Part shown: one piece after another, positions 24,199-32,594 of the stretch
Position numbering within the stretch: the first letter of the stretch is position 1
Layout of the letters: each line of letters opens with the position of its first letter
From: Streptomyces sp. DI166
GTDB taxonomy: Bacteria; Actinomycetota; Actinomycetes; Streptomycetales; Streptomycetaceae
DNA: 58,819 nucleotides
Direction of reading: 5' to 3'
Assembly (NCBI RefSeq): GCF_900091315.1
Contig: NZ_FLSP01000052.1
Coordinates: forward strand, 1-58,819
Notes under the pieces: generated by a model
The model's database searches: none
Told to the model about the DNA's origin: nothing
The model's input: only the letters and a program-made list of their open reading frames with translations
Made by a program: the position numbers and the translations under genes

Positions 24199-24561
24199 AT
24201 GGAGATCTGGATCAACCCCGCCTGTTCCAAGTGCCGCAGCGCCCTGAGCCTGCTCGACGCGGAGGGCGCCGACTACACCGTCCGCCGCTACCTGGAGGAC
24301 GTCCCGAGCGAGGACGAGATCAGGACCGTACTCGACCGGCTCGGTCTCGAACCCTGGGACATCACCCGCACCCAGGAGGCCGCCGCCAAGGAGTTGGGGC
24401 TCAAGGAGTGGGCGCGGGACGAGGAGTCGCGGGACCGGTGGATCGCGGCCCTGGCCGCGCACCCCAAGCTGATCCAGCGGCCCATCATCACCGCCGAGGA
24501 CGGCACGGCGGTCGTGGGCCGCTCGGAGGAGGCGGTACGGGACGCGCTGTCCCGAAAGTGA
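24199..24561 (+). CDS. ArsC/Spx-family thioredoxin-fold reductase
   Basis: A 120-residue protein starting MEIWINPACSKCRSALSLLD. The CxxC at residues 9-12 sits in the ArsC/YffB active-site position, followed by the family's LDAEGADYTVRRYLEDVPSE and the late QRPIITAEDGTAVVGRSEE segment. It could be an arsenate reductase, but no ars genes are near, and YffB-like members have other or unknown roles. A -10-like TACCGT ends 7 nt before the ATG, so the start is probably leaderless. Confidence 0.85.
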   Translation: MEIWINPACSKCRSALSLLDAEGADYTVRRYLEDVPSEDEIRTVLDRLGLEPWDITRTQEAAAKELGLKEWARDEESRDRWIAALAAHPKLIQRPIITAEDGTAVVGRSEEAVRDALSRK

Positions 24562-24635
24562 TGGTTCCGTAGGGTTGTTGGCCCTTTGTCGCCGGGGGTG
24601 AGCGCGGGTCCGGCGGGCTGTTACCCTCCGCGGCC

Positions 24636-25472
24636 ATGACATTCGGTGATCATGGAACGCCGCAGCCCGGCGCCCCGTACGGCCACGGCCACCCCTACGG
24701 CAACGACGTGCTGGACGAGGGGGCCGCCGAGCGGGAGCGGATACGCCGGCAGCGGCGCGGGCGCGTGATGGCGGCCGGGGTGGCCGGCGGCGTGCTGGCG
24801 GTGGCGGTCGCCGCGTTCCTGCTCACGAGCGGCGGTGACGACGAGGACACCTCGGCCGCCGCGCCGAGCGCCTCCCCCTCCGCCACCGGTTCCGCGGTCC
24901 CGCGCGTCGACGTCGGCGATCCGTCGAACGCCCCGAGTTCGCTCCCCTCGCTGCTGGCGCGCCCGATCATCAGCCTGGAACAGGCGTTCCCCGAGAAGAC
25001 GGTGACGCTGAAGGACGGCTCCACCTACACGCGGGTCGACCTGGCGACCACCACGGACTGCGCGCGCGCCATGGCGCCGGAGCTGGCCGAGCTGATCGAG
25101 CAGGGCGAGCCGTGCGCGCGGCTCAGCTCAGCGCTGTTCACGGACGCCGACCGGCGCTCCCAGGTGACGGTGTCCGTGCTGAGCTTCGAACGCGTCGAGG
25201 ACGCCTCACGCGTGTTCATGATGGCCTCCATGGACCCGGTGACCTACCAGGTCGTCTCCCTCGACCCGCCGCCCGGCGCCGGGATGCCAACCGTGCCGCC
25301 GGGGACGCCCGGGGTCTTCGAGCGGCTGATGACCGTGCGGTCCGTGGTGTTCGCCAACGGGCAGTGGGGCGACGGCGCGACGACGGGCGTGGAGGAGATC
25401 ACCGGGCAGACCCAGGGACTGCTTCAGCACGTCAACGACACGGTGGTGGCCTACGAGGACGGCGACGACTGA
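24636..25472 (+). CDS. Membrane-anchored extracytoplasmic protein, unknown function
   Basis: A 278-residue protein. A His/Gly/Pro-rich cytoplasmic N-terminus (GAPYGHGHPYGND) and RRQRRGR are followed by one transmembrane helix (VMAAGVAGGVLAVAVAAFLL). A Ser/Ala/Pro linker leads to an extracytoplasmic domain with two Cys (TTTDCARAM and GEPCARLS), likely a disulfide. A -10-like TACCCT (24622-24627) ends 8 nt before the ATG, so the mRNA is probably leaderless. No recognised domain. Confidence 0.8.
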   Translation: MTFGDHGTPQPGAPYGHGHPYGNDVLDEGAAERERIRRQRRGRVMAAGVAGGVLAVAVAAFLLTSGGDDEDTSAAAPSASPSATGSAVPRVDVGDPSNAPSSLPSLLARPIISLEQAFPEKTVTLKDGSTYTRVDLATTTDCARAMAPELAELIEQGEPCARLSSALFTDADRRSQVTVSVLSFERVEDASRVFMMASMDPVTYQVVSLDPPPGAGMPTVPPGTPGVFERLMTVRSVVFANGQWGDGATTGVEEITGQTQGLLQHVNDTVVAYEDGDD

Positions 25473-25589
25473 TCATTTCAACTCGCCTGTGACGCAGGTC
25501 ACTTGAGTGACTCCTGTAAACCGCTGAGTAGCTTCGTTCGGTATCTCGTACCTAGCGGCGTACAACTCCCGACCTCTCAGGAGGCGCGT

Positions 25590-26285
25590 ATGTCACGCAG
25601 GCGCACACTCAGCACGAAGAAGAAGATCGCGCTGCTCGTCAGCGCGGCGAGTGTGGCGGGTGGTGGTGCCTTCGTCATGGCGAGCACCTCCAACGCCGCG
25701 CCGCCGAAGACCGCCGCGGAGTCGAGCGTCTGTCAGGGCCTCGCCACCGCGCTCGGCAACAACGAGCGGTTCATCGCGGACCAGAAGGCCAATCCGGACG
25801 CCCAGTCGCAGGCCCGGATCGCCAACCGCGAGGCGGTCGTCAAGCAGATCAAGGTCCAGCAGGAGGCGTCGGGTTGCGTCGTCGGGGAGTCGGCTCAGGG
25901 CTCCCAGGCCGGTGCACCCGCCGCGCCGCCCGCCGAGGCCGGCAACCAGGGCCAGGAGCAGGGCCAGGGCCAGGGCCAGGAGCAGGGTCAGGACCAGGGC
26001 GGGGGCCAGAACCAGGACGGGGGTCAGGCCGCCGCCGGTGAGCAGGTCTGCAACGGCTCCACGGTCACCCTCTCCGGTGAGGGCGGCGCCCCGGCCGCGT
26101 CCAGCAACCAGTTCCCGGCCGGGACCAAGCTGAAGGTCACCAACCTGGACAACAACAAGTCCACGACGGTCGAGGTCACCTCGGTCTCCGGCTCCTGTGT
26201 GCTGCTGAACAACGCGGCCTTCGAGCAGGTCCGCGAGCCGGGCAAGTTCCTGATCCGCCGGGCCGTGATCGAGAAGGTGGGATGA
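25590..26285 (+). CDS. Secreted protein with Gln/Gly-rich linker and DPBB-like end
   Basis: A 231-residue exported protein. A signal peptide (RRRTLSTKKKIALLVSAASV, cleavage likely near SNAA) is followed by a Cys-bounded helical region (about 50 residues between SSVCQGL and SGCVVG). A low-complexity linker of Gly-Gln-Glu/Asp repeats (about residues 118-150) then leads to a C-terminal domain. Its GTKLKVTNLDNNKSTTVEVT and late FLIRRAVIEKV resemble double-psi beta-barrel proteins (RlpA/expansin-like). That assignment is tentative because the catalytic Asp of lytic barrels is not evident. The ATG has CAGGAGG 5 nt upstream. Confidence 0.8.
   Translation: MSRRRTLSTKKKIALLVSAASVAGGGAFVMASTSNAAPPKTAAESSVCQGLATALGNNERFIADQKANPDAQSQARIANREAVVKQIKVQQEASGCVVGESAQGSQAGAPAAPPAEAGNQGQEQGQGQGQEQGQDQGGGQNQDGGQAAAGEQVCNGSTVTLSGEGGAPAASSNQFPAGTKLKVTNLDNNKSTTVEVTSVSGSCVLLNNAAFEQVREPGKFLIRRAVIEKVG
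25941..26036 (+). repeat. Low-complexity CAGGG-type coding repeat
   Basis: Imperfect hexamer-type repeats (GGCCAG, GAGCAG, GACCAG) encoding the Gly-Gln-rich linker of the secreted protein. They are too irregular and in-frame to be a CRISPR array. Confidence 0.75.
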
Positions 26286-26315
26286 GCCGCCGGGTAACAC
26301 CGTAGGGGGTGCGGG

Positions 26316-26367
26316 CATGGGCCCGGTCACCGGCTTCGCGGAGGGGAAGCCGGCGGCCGGGCCCATC
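26316..26367 (+). terminator. Terminator after the secreted-protein gene
   Basis: ATGGGCCCGG (26317-26326) pairs with CCGGGCCCAT (26357-26366), with an inner CCGGCTTC/GAAGCCGG stem. Confidence 0.85.
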
Positions 26368-26443
26368 GCATACGGCCCGTGACCTGCCCTCCCGCGCCGC
26401 CCCCACCTCCCTCACAACGTGAGTCGCACCACAGCACCACCAG

Positions 26444-26481
26444 GTAACACGGGGTTCACATTCGAGCAATGACCGGGAAAT
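26444..26481 (+). promoter_or_regulatory. Double GlnR box upstream of glnII
   Basis: GTAAC (26444), TTCAC (26455), GCAAT (26466) and GAAAT (26477), all at 11-bp spacing, fit the GlnR consensus gTnAc-n6-GaAAc in duplicate, though less perfectly than the glnA site. It is 103 nt upstream of the glnII start. Confidence 0.82.
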
Positions 26482-26583
26482 CGCCTGTTGACAGGCTCCG
26501 GGGCATCAGGAGCGGCGCCCCAGTGCCGCAGCGCCGCAGCACCCGCAAGTGCGCCTAGTGACCCACCCCGAAGGATGTGGCCC

Positions 26584-27612
26584 GTGAGCTTCAAGGCTGA
26601 GTACATCTGGATCGACGGCACCGAGCCGACGGCCAAGCTGCGTTCGAAGACCAAGATCCTTGGCGACGACGCGAAGGGCGCCGAGCTGCCGATCTGGGGC
26701 TTCGACGGGTCCTCCACGAACCAGGCCGAGGGCCACGCCTCGGACTGCGTGCTCAAGCCGGTCTTCTCCTGTCCGGACCCGATCCGCGGTGGCGACGACA
26801 TCCTCGTCCTGTGCGAGGTCCTGAACATCGACATGACCCCGCACCCGACCAACACGCGTGCCGCGCTGGCCGAGGTCGCGGAGAAGTTCGCCTCGCAGGA
26901 GCCGATCTTCGGCATCGAGCAGGAGTACACCTTCTTCAAGGACGGCTACCCGCTCGGCTTCCCCAAGGGCGGCTTCCCGGCCCCGCAGGGCGGCTACTAC
27001 TGCGGTGTCGGCGCGGACGAGATCTTCGGCCGTGACGTGGTCGAGGCGCACCTGGACAACTGCCTGAAGGCGGGCCTGGGCATCTCCGGCATCAACGCCG
27101 AGGTCATGCCCGGCCAGTGGGAGTTCCAGGTCGGCCCGCTGGCCCCGCTGGAGGTCTCCGACCAGCTGTGGGTGGCCCGCTGGCTGCTCTACCGCACCGC
27201 CGAGGACTTCGGTGTCGCCGCCACCCTCGACCCCAAGCCGGTCAAGGGCGACTGGAACGGCGCCGGTGCGCACACCAACTTCTCCACCAAGGCGATGCGC
27301 GAGGGCTACGACGCGATCATCACCGCCTGCGAGTCGCTCGGTGAGGGCTCCAAGCCGCTGGACCACGTCAAGAACTACGGCGCCGGCATCGACGACCGTC
27401 TGACCGGTCTGCACGAGACCGCCCCGTGGGACAAGTACAGCTACGGCGTCTCCAACCGCGGTGCCTCCGTGCGTATCCCGTGGCAGGTCGAGAAGGACGG
27501 CAAGGGCTACATCGAGGACCGCCGCCCCAACGCCAACGTCGACCCGTACGTCGTGACCCGCCTCCTGGTGGACACCTGCTGCTCCGCCCTGGAGAAGGCC
27601 GGCCAGGTCTGA
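26584..27612 (+). CDS. glnII: Glutamine synthetase type II (eukaryotic-like)
   Basis: A 342-residue GSII enzyme, which also makes glutamine from glutamate and ammonia but forms a smaller oligomer and lacks the Tyr397 adenylylation loop. Signatures: ELPIWGFDGSSTNQAEGHAS near residue 35, FGIEQEYTFFKDGYPLGFPK, INAEVMPGQWEFQVGP, and GAHTNFSTKAMREGY. The C-terminal half includes RGASVRIPWQV and EDRRPNANVDPYVV. The GTG has AAGGA 8 nt upstream. It is controlled by the upstream GlnR box, so it is probably induced with glnA under nitrogen limitation but escapes GlnE. Confidence 0.98.
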   Translation: MSFKAEYIWIDGTEPTAKLRSKTKILGDDAKGAELPIWGFDGSSTNQAEGHASDCVLKPVFSCPDPIRGGDDILVLCEVLNIDMTPHPTNTRAALAEVAEKFASQEPIFGIEQEYTFFKDGYPLGFPKGGFPAPQGGYYCGVGADEIFGRDVVEAHLDNCLKAGLGISGINAEVMPGQWEFQVGPLAPLEVSDQLWVARWLLYRTAEDFGVAATLDPKPVKGDWNGAGAHTNFSTKAMREGYDAIITACESLGEGSKPLDHVKNYGAGIDDRLTGLHETAPWDKYSYGVSNRGASVRIPWQVEKDGKGYIEDRRPNANVDPYVVTRLLVDTCCSALEKAGQV

Positions 27613-27628
27613 TCCGCAGCCTTCAGCG

Positions 27629-27660
27629 AGGGGCGCCCGCCGATCCGGTGGGCGCCCCTT
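27629..27660 (+). terminator. Terminator after glnII
   Basis: GGGGCGCCC (27630-27638) pairs with GGGCGCCCC (27650-27658), loop about 11 nt, followed by TT. Confidence 0.8.
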
Positions 27661-27678
27661 CCGCGTATCGTGCGCCGC

Positions 27679-29421
27679 ATGGATCTCGACGGCACACCGG
27701 ACGTGGCCACGCTGCTGGAGGCGGTGGAGTCCGCTGACGCGGACGTGCGCGAGGAGGCGCTGGACCGGCTGGCCTCCGCGGCCTGGCGGGACGACGACTT
27801 CGCGGTGGCCACGGCGCGAGCGGTGCCGGAACTGGCGCGCCTCGCCCGGGAGTTGCCCGCCGCCCGCGCGGACCTGCTGCGCCTGCTCGCCGACCTCGCG
27901 GAACGCGACGACTGGCCCGAGGACACGCAACTACCCCCGGTGGGCGCCGAGTTGCCGTCCCTGCTGTCCTTCGCCCAGGACCCCGACCCGGCCGTACGGG
28001 ACAGCGTGACGGCGCTGGTCCTGTCCTGCCGGCATCTGGACGCGCTGCCGCTGCTGCGCTCGCGTGTCGCCGAGGAGCCCGAACCCGGGGTGCGCGGCCA
28101 CGCGGTGACCGCGCTGGCCCTGCTGGAGCCCGGCGACTGGCGGCGCGCGCTGCTCGCCGACCCCGAGCCCCCGGTACGGCTCGCCGCGGCCGAGGACCTC
28201 CTGCGCACCGCCGAACCGCCCTTCCCGCACGACCTGGTGGACATCTGCGCGGCGGCGTACACGGCCGACCCGTACGACCTGGACGAGGGCCACTGGGCCC
28301 CGGCGCCCCACCGGCGTTTCTCCGACCGTCTGCTGGACGATCCCGAGGCCGCGCTGCGCGCCGCCGCCCAGGGTGTGCCGCTGGCGCACGAGATCACCGC
28401 GCGCTGGCGCGACCGCGAGGCCGACGTGCTGCCGTACGCCCTGCGCGATCTGGAGGACGGGGAGCTGCACCGGCTGGCGCGGCTGTGCCAGAACCTGCCG
28501 GAGGAGTCGTGGGCACCGGTGCGGGAGCGCGTACGGCCGTTGCCGGAGAGCGAGCGGGCGGCGGCGGTCACCGTACTGGCCCGGGTCCGTGCCCCGGAGG
28601 CGGTCGGGGAGGCCGTGCGGCTCGTGACGGACGATCCGGGTGCCCCGCCGGGCCCGTACTCGGTGGTGCTCGCCGTGCGGGCGGTGACCGAGGTCTTCGG
28701 GGCCGACGCCCTGCCGGTGGCCCGCGCGGTGGCCGGGCGGATCGGGCGGACGCACGCGGATCTGATCCGGGTGCTGGAGCGGTACCCGGAGGTGGCGCTC
28801 GGGGTGGTGGACGAGATCGCCGCGCTGGTGCCGCGCTACGAGGGCAGCCACGCCTGGGCGGCGGTCGAACTGCTCGGCGCGCTCGGTCCGGCCGCCGGGG
28901 AGGGGGCGGCACGTGCCCTGCGCGAGGAGGCGACCGGCGGCGCCCACTCCTCGGTCGCGGTGTACGCGGCGATGGCGCACCACCGGGTCACCGGTGACCC
29001 CGCGCTCGCCCTGCGCCTGCTGGAGGAGGACGGGCCGACGCGCTGGCCCGCCTTCGCCGCCGGACTCGGCCCCGCGGCGGCCCCGTTGCTGCCGCACTTC
29101 GAGCCGCTCCTCTCCCCCGACGAGCACCCCGTCACCCGTGCCCGGGCCGCCCATGCGGTCGTATCCATCACGGGCCGCGTCGAGGACACCTTGGAGCCTC
29201 TGGCCCACTGCGCGGCCGACGCCGGCATCCACCACACCGACCGCCTGGCCGCCGTCAGAGCCCTCACCGGCATCGGCCCGCTCCCCCGGTTCGCCGTGGC
29301 CCCGCTGCGCGCGACGGCGCAGTCGCCGCGCCGCGTGGTCGAGGACCTGGGCGGCGGCCCGGAGCAGCACCCGGACTACGTCCTGCGCGAGGCGGTGCGC
29401 GCGCTCCTTGCGACGGCCTGA
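27679..29421 (+). CDS. HEAT-repeat protein
   Basis: A 580-residue all-helical soluble protein made of HEAT-like repeats with Asp-Pro starts and paired helices. Examples are EAVESADADVREEALDRLAS, AQDPDPAVRDSVTALVLSC, LLADPEPPVRLAAAEDLL and a late HPVTRARAAHAVVSI. It is probably a scaffold or protein-binding solenoid. A -10-like TATCGT (27666-27671) ends 7 nt before the ATG, so the start looks leaderless. Function and partner unknown; neighbours give no clear context. Confidence 0.82.
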   Translation: MDLDGTPDVATLLEAVESADADVREEALDRLASAAWRDDDFAVATARAVPELARLARELPAARADLLRLLADLAERDDWPEDTQLPPVGAELPSLLSFAQDPDPAVRDSVTALVLSCRHLDALPLLRSRVAEEPEPGVRGHAVTALALLEPGDWRRALLADPEPPVRLAAAEDLLRTAEPPFPHDLVDICAAAYTADPYDLDEGHWAPAPHRRFSDRLLDDPEAALRAAAQGVPLAHEITARWRDREADVLPYALRDLEDGELHRLARLCQNLPEESWAPVRERVRPLPESERAAAVTVLARVRAPEAVGEAVRLVTDDPGAPPGPYSVVLAVRAVTEVFGADALPVARAVAGRIGRTHADLIRVLERYPEVALGVVDEIAALVPRYEGSHAWAAVELLGALGPAAGEGAARALREEATGGAHSSVAVYAAMAHHRVTGDPALALRLLEEDGPTRWPAFAAGLGPAAAPLLPHFEPLLSPDEHPVTRARAAHAVVSITGRVEDTLEPLAHCAADAGIHHTDRLAAVRALTGIGPLPRFAVAPLRATAQSPRRVVEDLGGGPEQHPDYVLREAVRALLATA

Positions 29422-29480
29422 CCTCTGCTGTCGGCAGAGCCATGTTCCGTGCCGTCTCCCCCTCGGGCAGAGTCGGCCGC

Positions 29481-30500
29481 ATGAGACTTCTGGTGCTGGG
29501 CGGTACGGAGTTCGTGGGGCGGGCCGTGGTGGAGGGTGCCCTCGGCCGGGGGTGGGAGGTGACCGTCTTCCACCGGGGGCGGCACGAGGCGCCGGACGGG
29601 GTCAAGGCGCTGCACGGCGACCGCACGGCCGAGGGCGGGCTCGCGGCGCTGGAGGGGGACGGCGAGTGGGACGCCGTGGTCGACACCTGGTCGGGGGCGC
29701 CCGGCGCGGTCCGGGGCACGGCACGGCTGCTGCGGGACCGGGTGGGGCGGTACGTCTACGTGTCGAGCTGCTCGGTGTACGCCTGGGCGCCGCCCGCCGG
29801 GTACACCGAGGACGCGCCGGTGGTCGCCGCCTCCCCCGACGCCGGGGAGGGCGGGTACGCCGAGGACAAGCGGGGCGGCGAACTCGCCGTCCTGGACGCC
29901 TTCGGGCCCGAACGCTCGGTACTGGCGCGGGCGGGGCTGATCATCGGACGGTACGAGAACGTCGGGCGTCTGCCCTGGTGGCTGAACCGCACGGCCCGCG
30001 GCGGCCCGGTCCTCGCCCCGGGCCCCCGGGACCTGCCCTTGCAGTACATCGACGTCCGCGACCTGGCGAACTGGCTCCTGCACGCCGCGGAGGGGGACTT
30101 CGGCGGCCCGTACAACCTGATCAGTCCCTCGGGCCACGCCACCATGGGCACCCTGCTGGAAGCCTGCGCCGCCGTCACCGGCGGCGGGGCGGACCTGCGC
30201 TGGACCGACCCCGACCTGATCCTCACGCACGGCATCGAACCGTGGACCCAGCTCCCCGTCTGGGTGCCCCCGGGCAGCGATCTGCACGACGCCCTGCACA
30301 GTGCGGACGTCTCCCGCGCCCTGGCAACGGGCCTGCGCTGCCGCCCCGTCGAGGAGACGGTCGCCGATGCCTGGGCCTGGCTGCGGAGTCTGGGCGGGGT
30401 CGCCCCCCTGCGGCCGGACCGCGCGGGGAAGGGAGTTGATCCGGAGGTGGAGGCGCGGGTGCTGGCGGCGCGCGACGGTGTACCTGGCACCACCCCCTGA
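29481..30500 (+). CDS. NAD-dependent epimerase/dehydratase (SDR)
   Basis: A 339-residue extended SDR. Rossmann motif RLLVLGGTEFVGRAVVEGAL at the N-terminus; the GxxGxxG variant here is GGTEFVG. YVYVSSCSVYAW and the later GYAEDKRGGE give the Tyr-x3-Lys catalytic pair. It resembles reductases acting on nucleotide sugars or isoflavone-like substrates. ATG 29481 is chosen because it begins the Rossmann strand; the in-frame ATG at 29442 lacks a signal. Substrate unknown. Confidence 0.85.
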   Translation: MRLLVLGGTEFVGRAVVEGALGRGWEVTVFHRGRHEAPDGVKALHGDRTAEGGLAALEGDGEWDAVVDTWSGAPGAVRGTARLLRDRVGRYVYVSSCSVYAWAPPAGYTEDAPVVAASPDAGEGGYAEDKRGGELAVLDAFGPERSVLARAGLIIGRYENVGRLPWWLNRTARGGPVLAPGPRDLPLQYIDVRDLANWLLHAAEGDFGGPYNLISPSGHATMGTLLEACAAVTGGGADLRWTDPDLILTHGIEPWTQLPVWVPPGSDLHDALHSADVSRALATGLRCRPVEETVADAWAWLRSLGGVAPLRPDRAGKGVDPEVEARVLAARDGVPGTTP

Positions 30501-30552
30501 CCGGGGGCCCGGCCCCGTGACCTGCCGCTGGGGGCTCGGTCAGACTTACGGC

Positions 30553-31806
30553 ATGAGCGATACGGAGAGCAAGAGCAGGGCCAGGGGCATGGTGCGTGCC
30601 GCGGTGCGGGGGCTGGGACTGTCGGCGGTGCTGTTGCCGGGTGCCGTGCTCTGCTACACGCTCGCGCTGGTGTCCATCGCGCTGATCCCGATCGGCGTCG
30701 GGCTCGTGACGACACCCTGGGTACTCGGAGGGGTGCGGGCGTTCGCTGACTGGCGGCGGCGGCTCGCCGAGCGGTGGGGCGGGGTGTCCATATCGTCGGC
30801 GTACCGGCCGATACCCGAGGACGCCAACCCCTGGGCGCGTACGGTCGCGATGCTCGGTGATCCGGCGACCTGGCGGGACCTGCGCTGGCTGATGGTGGAC
30901 ATGAGCGCCGGATACCTCACCGCGCTGCTCCCGGCGGTGCTGGTGCTGTGGCCGATCGAGGGGTTCGCGCTGGCGCTCGGGCTGTGGCGGGTGTTCCCGG
31001 ACGACTACTGGTACGGCTTCGTGCCGGTCAGCGACCAGGCCTCCGCGTTCGGGGCGGCGGCGCTCGGCGGTGTCGTTCTCCTCGTCGCCCACCGGTACGC
31101 CGTGGACGCCCTCCAGCTCCACTTCCGGCTCACCAAGGCGCTCCTCTCCCCCAGCCAGGCCGAACTCGCCGAGCGGGTACGGATCCTGACCCAGACGCGA
31201 CGGGACGCCGTGGACACCTCCGCCGCCGAACTGCGGCGCATCGAGCGGGACCTGCACGACGGCGCGCAGGCCCGGCTGGTGGCCATGGGCATGGATCTGA
31301 ACACCATCGAGATGCTCATCGAGAAGGACCCCGAGCAGGCCAAGCGGCTCATCGCGCAGACCCGGAAGTCCTCCGTGGACGCGCTGGCCGAACTGCGCGA
31401 CCTGGTGCGCGGCATCCACCCCCCGGTCCTCGCCGAGCGCGGACTCGGCGACGCCGTACGGGCGTTGGCGCTGCGTCTGCCGGTGGCCACCGAGGTGTCC
31501 GTGGAGCTGCCGGGGCGCGGGGACGCGCCGGTGGAGTCGGCCGCGTACTTCGCCGTCAGCGAGGTCCTCACCAACGCCGTGAAGCACTCCGGCGCCGACC
31601 GGATCTGGGTCGACCTGCACCACGAGGACGGCATGCTGCGGATCTCCGTCACCGACAACGGCAAGGGCGGCGCGGTGGTCAGCCCCGGGTCCGGGCTGGC
31701 CGGGGTGGAACGCCGGCTGGGTACATTCGACGGCGTCCTGGCCGTCAGCAGCCCCGCGGGCGGTCCCACCATGGTCACGATGGAGATCCCTTGCGCGTTG
31801 TCCTAG
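30553..31806 (+). CDS. Sensor histidine kinase (NarL-type partner)
   Basis: A 417-residue membrane kinase. The N-terminal four-helix sensor module (PF13796-like) includes LSAVLLPGAVLCYTLALVSI and the SSAYRPIPEDANPWAR linker. A HisKA_3 dimerisation region carries the phosphoacceptor His in IERDLHDGAQARLVAMGMDL. The HATPase domain has the N box (SEVLTNAVKHSGADRI) and a G box (DNGKGG and GSGLAGVERRLG). It phosphorylates the response regulator whose start overlaps its last 16 bp. The ATG has no Shine-Dalgarno. The signal is unknown. Confidence 0.92.
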   Translation: MSDTESKSRARGMVRAAVRGLGLSAVLLPGAVLCYTLALVSIALIPIGVGLVTTPWVLGGVRAFADWRRRLAERWGGVSISSAYRPIPEDANPWARTVAMLGDPATWRDLRWLMVDMSAGYLTALLPAVLVLWPIEGFALALGLWRVFPDDYWYGFVPVSDQASAFGAAALGGVVLLVAHRYAVDALQLHFRLTKALLSPSQAELAERVRILTQTRRDAVDTSAAELRRIERDLHDGAQARLVAMGMDLNTIEMLIEKDPEQAKRLIAQTRKSSVDALAELRDLVRGIHPPVLAERGLGDAVRALALRLPVATEVSVELPGRGDAPVESAAYFAVSEVLTNAVKHSGADRIWVDLHHEDGMLRISVTDNGKGGAVVSPGSGLAGVERRLGTFDGVLAVSSPAGGPTMVTMEIPCALS

Positions 31807-32447
31807 CCGAAGACCTCTTCCTGCTGCGCGACGGACTCGTCCGGCTGCTCCAGGCGTACGACTTCGAGATCGCCGCGGCCGTGGAGAGCGGCCCGGAACT
31901 CGACCGGGCGCTGGCCGAGCTGGAGCCGGACGTGGCCGTGGTGGACGTACGGCTGCCTCCCACGCTCACCGACGAGGGCCTGCAGTGCGCGCTGCGGGCC
32001 CGCCGCGCGCGCCCCGGACTTCCGGTGCTGGTGCTCTCGCAGCACGTGGAGCAGCTGTACGCACGGGAGTTGCTGGCCGACGGCAACGGCGGGGTGGGGT
32101 ATCTGCTCAAGGACCGGGTGTTCGACGCGGAGCAGTTCGTGGACGCCGTACGGCGCGTGGCGTCCGGAGGGACCGCGATGGACCCGCAGGTGATCCAGCA
32201 GCTGCTGTCCCGGCGGGCCGCGGACGAGCAGCGCCCGCTCCAGCGGCTCACCCCGCGGGAGCTGGAGGTGCTGGAGCTGATGGCGCAGGGCAGGTCCAAC
32301 GCGGCGATCGCCGCCCAGCTCGTCGTCACAGAACGGGCCATCGCCAAGCACACCTCCAACATTTTCGCCAAACTGGGCCTGGAGGTCTCGGACGACGACA
32401 ATCGCCGCGTCCTGGCGGTTCTCGCCTATCTGGACCAAGACCGCTGA
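31791..32447 (+). CDS. NarL/LuxR-family response regulator
   Basis: A 218-residue regulator. The receiver starts RVVLAEDLFLLRDGLVRLL with acidic residues in AED, phosphoacceptor Asp in VAVVDVRLPP, and Lys in GYLLKDRVF. The C-terminal LuxR HTH contains LTPRELEVLELMAQGRSNAAI and TERAIAKHTSNIFAKLGL. The TTG start has GGAGA 5 nt upstream inside the kinase gene, and the 16-bp overlap implies translational coupling. Its targets are unknown; the downstream secreted DUF1996 gene, preceded by an inverted repeat, is a candidate. Confidence 0.92.
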   Translation: MRVVLAEDLFLLRDGLVRLLQAYDFEIAAAVESGPELDRALAELEPDVAVVDVRLPPTLTDEGLQCALRARRARPGLPVLVLSQHVEQLYARELLADGNGGVGYLLKDRVFDAEQFVDAVRRVASGGTAMDPQVIQQLLSRRAADEQRPLQRLTPRELEVLELMAQGRSNAAIAAQLVVTERAIAKHTSNIFAKLGLEVSDDDNRRVLAVLAYLDQDR

Positions 32448-32506
32448 AATGACAAGCGCGGCACGCCAGTTGCCGAGAAATTCCTGAGACTGGTGAACAC
32501 CTCTGG

Positions 32507-32531
32507 GGCTCCGTCCGTATGGAACGGAGCC
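32507..32531 (+). promoter_or_regulatory. Inverted repeat upstream of DUF1996 gene
   Basis: GGCTCCGT-9-ACGGAGCC, an 8-bp perfect inverted repeat 64 nt before the ATG. It could be an operator or a 5'UTR hairpin. Confidence 0.4.
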
Positions 32532-32594
32532 GCTTCACTCCTGTCGGGCGCCTCGAATGCCCCGCAAGCCCCGCAAGGAAGTCAGAGGAGTTCC

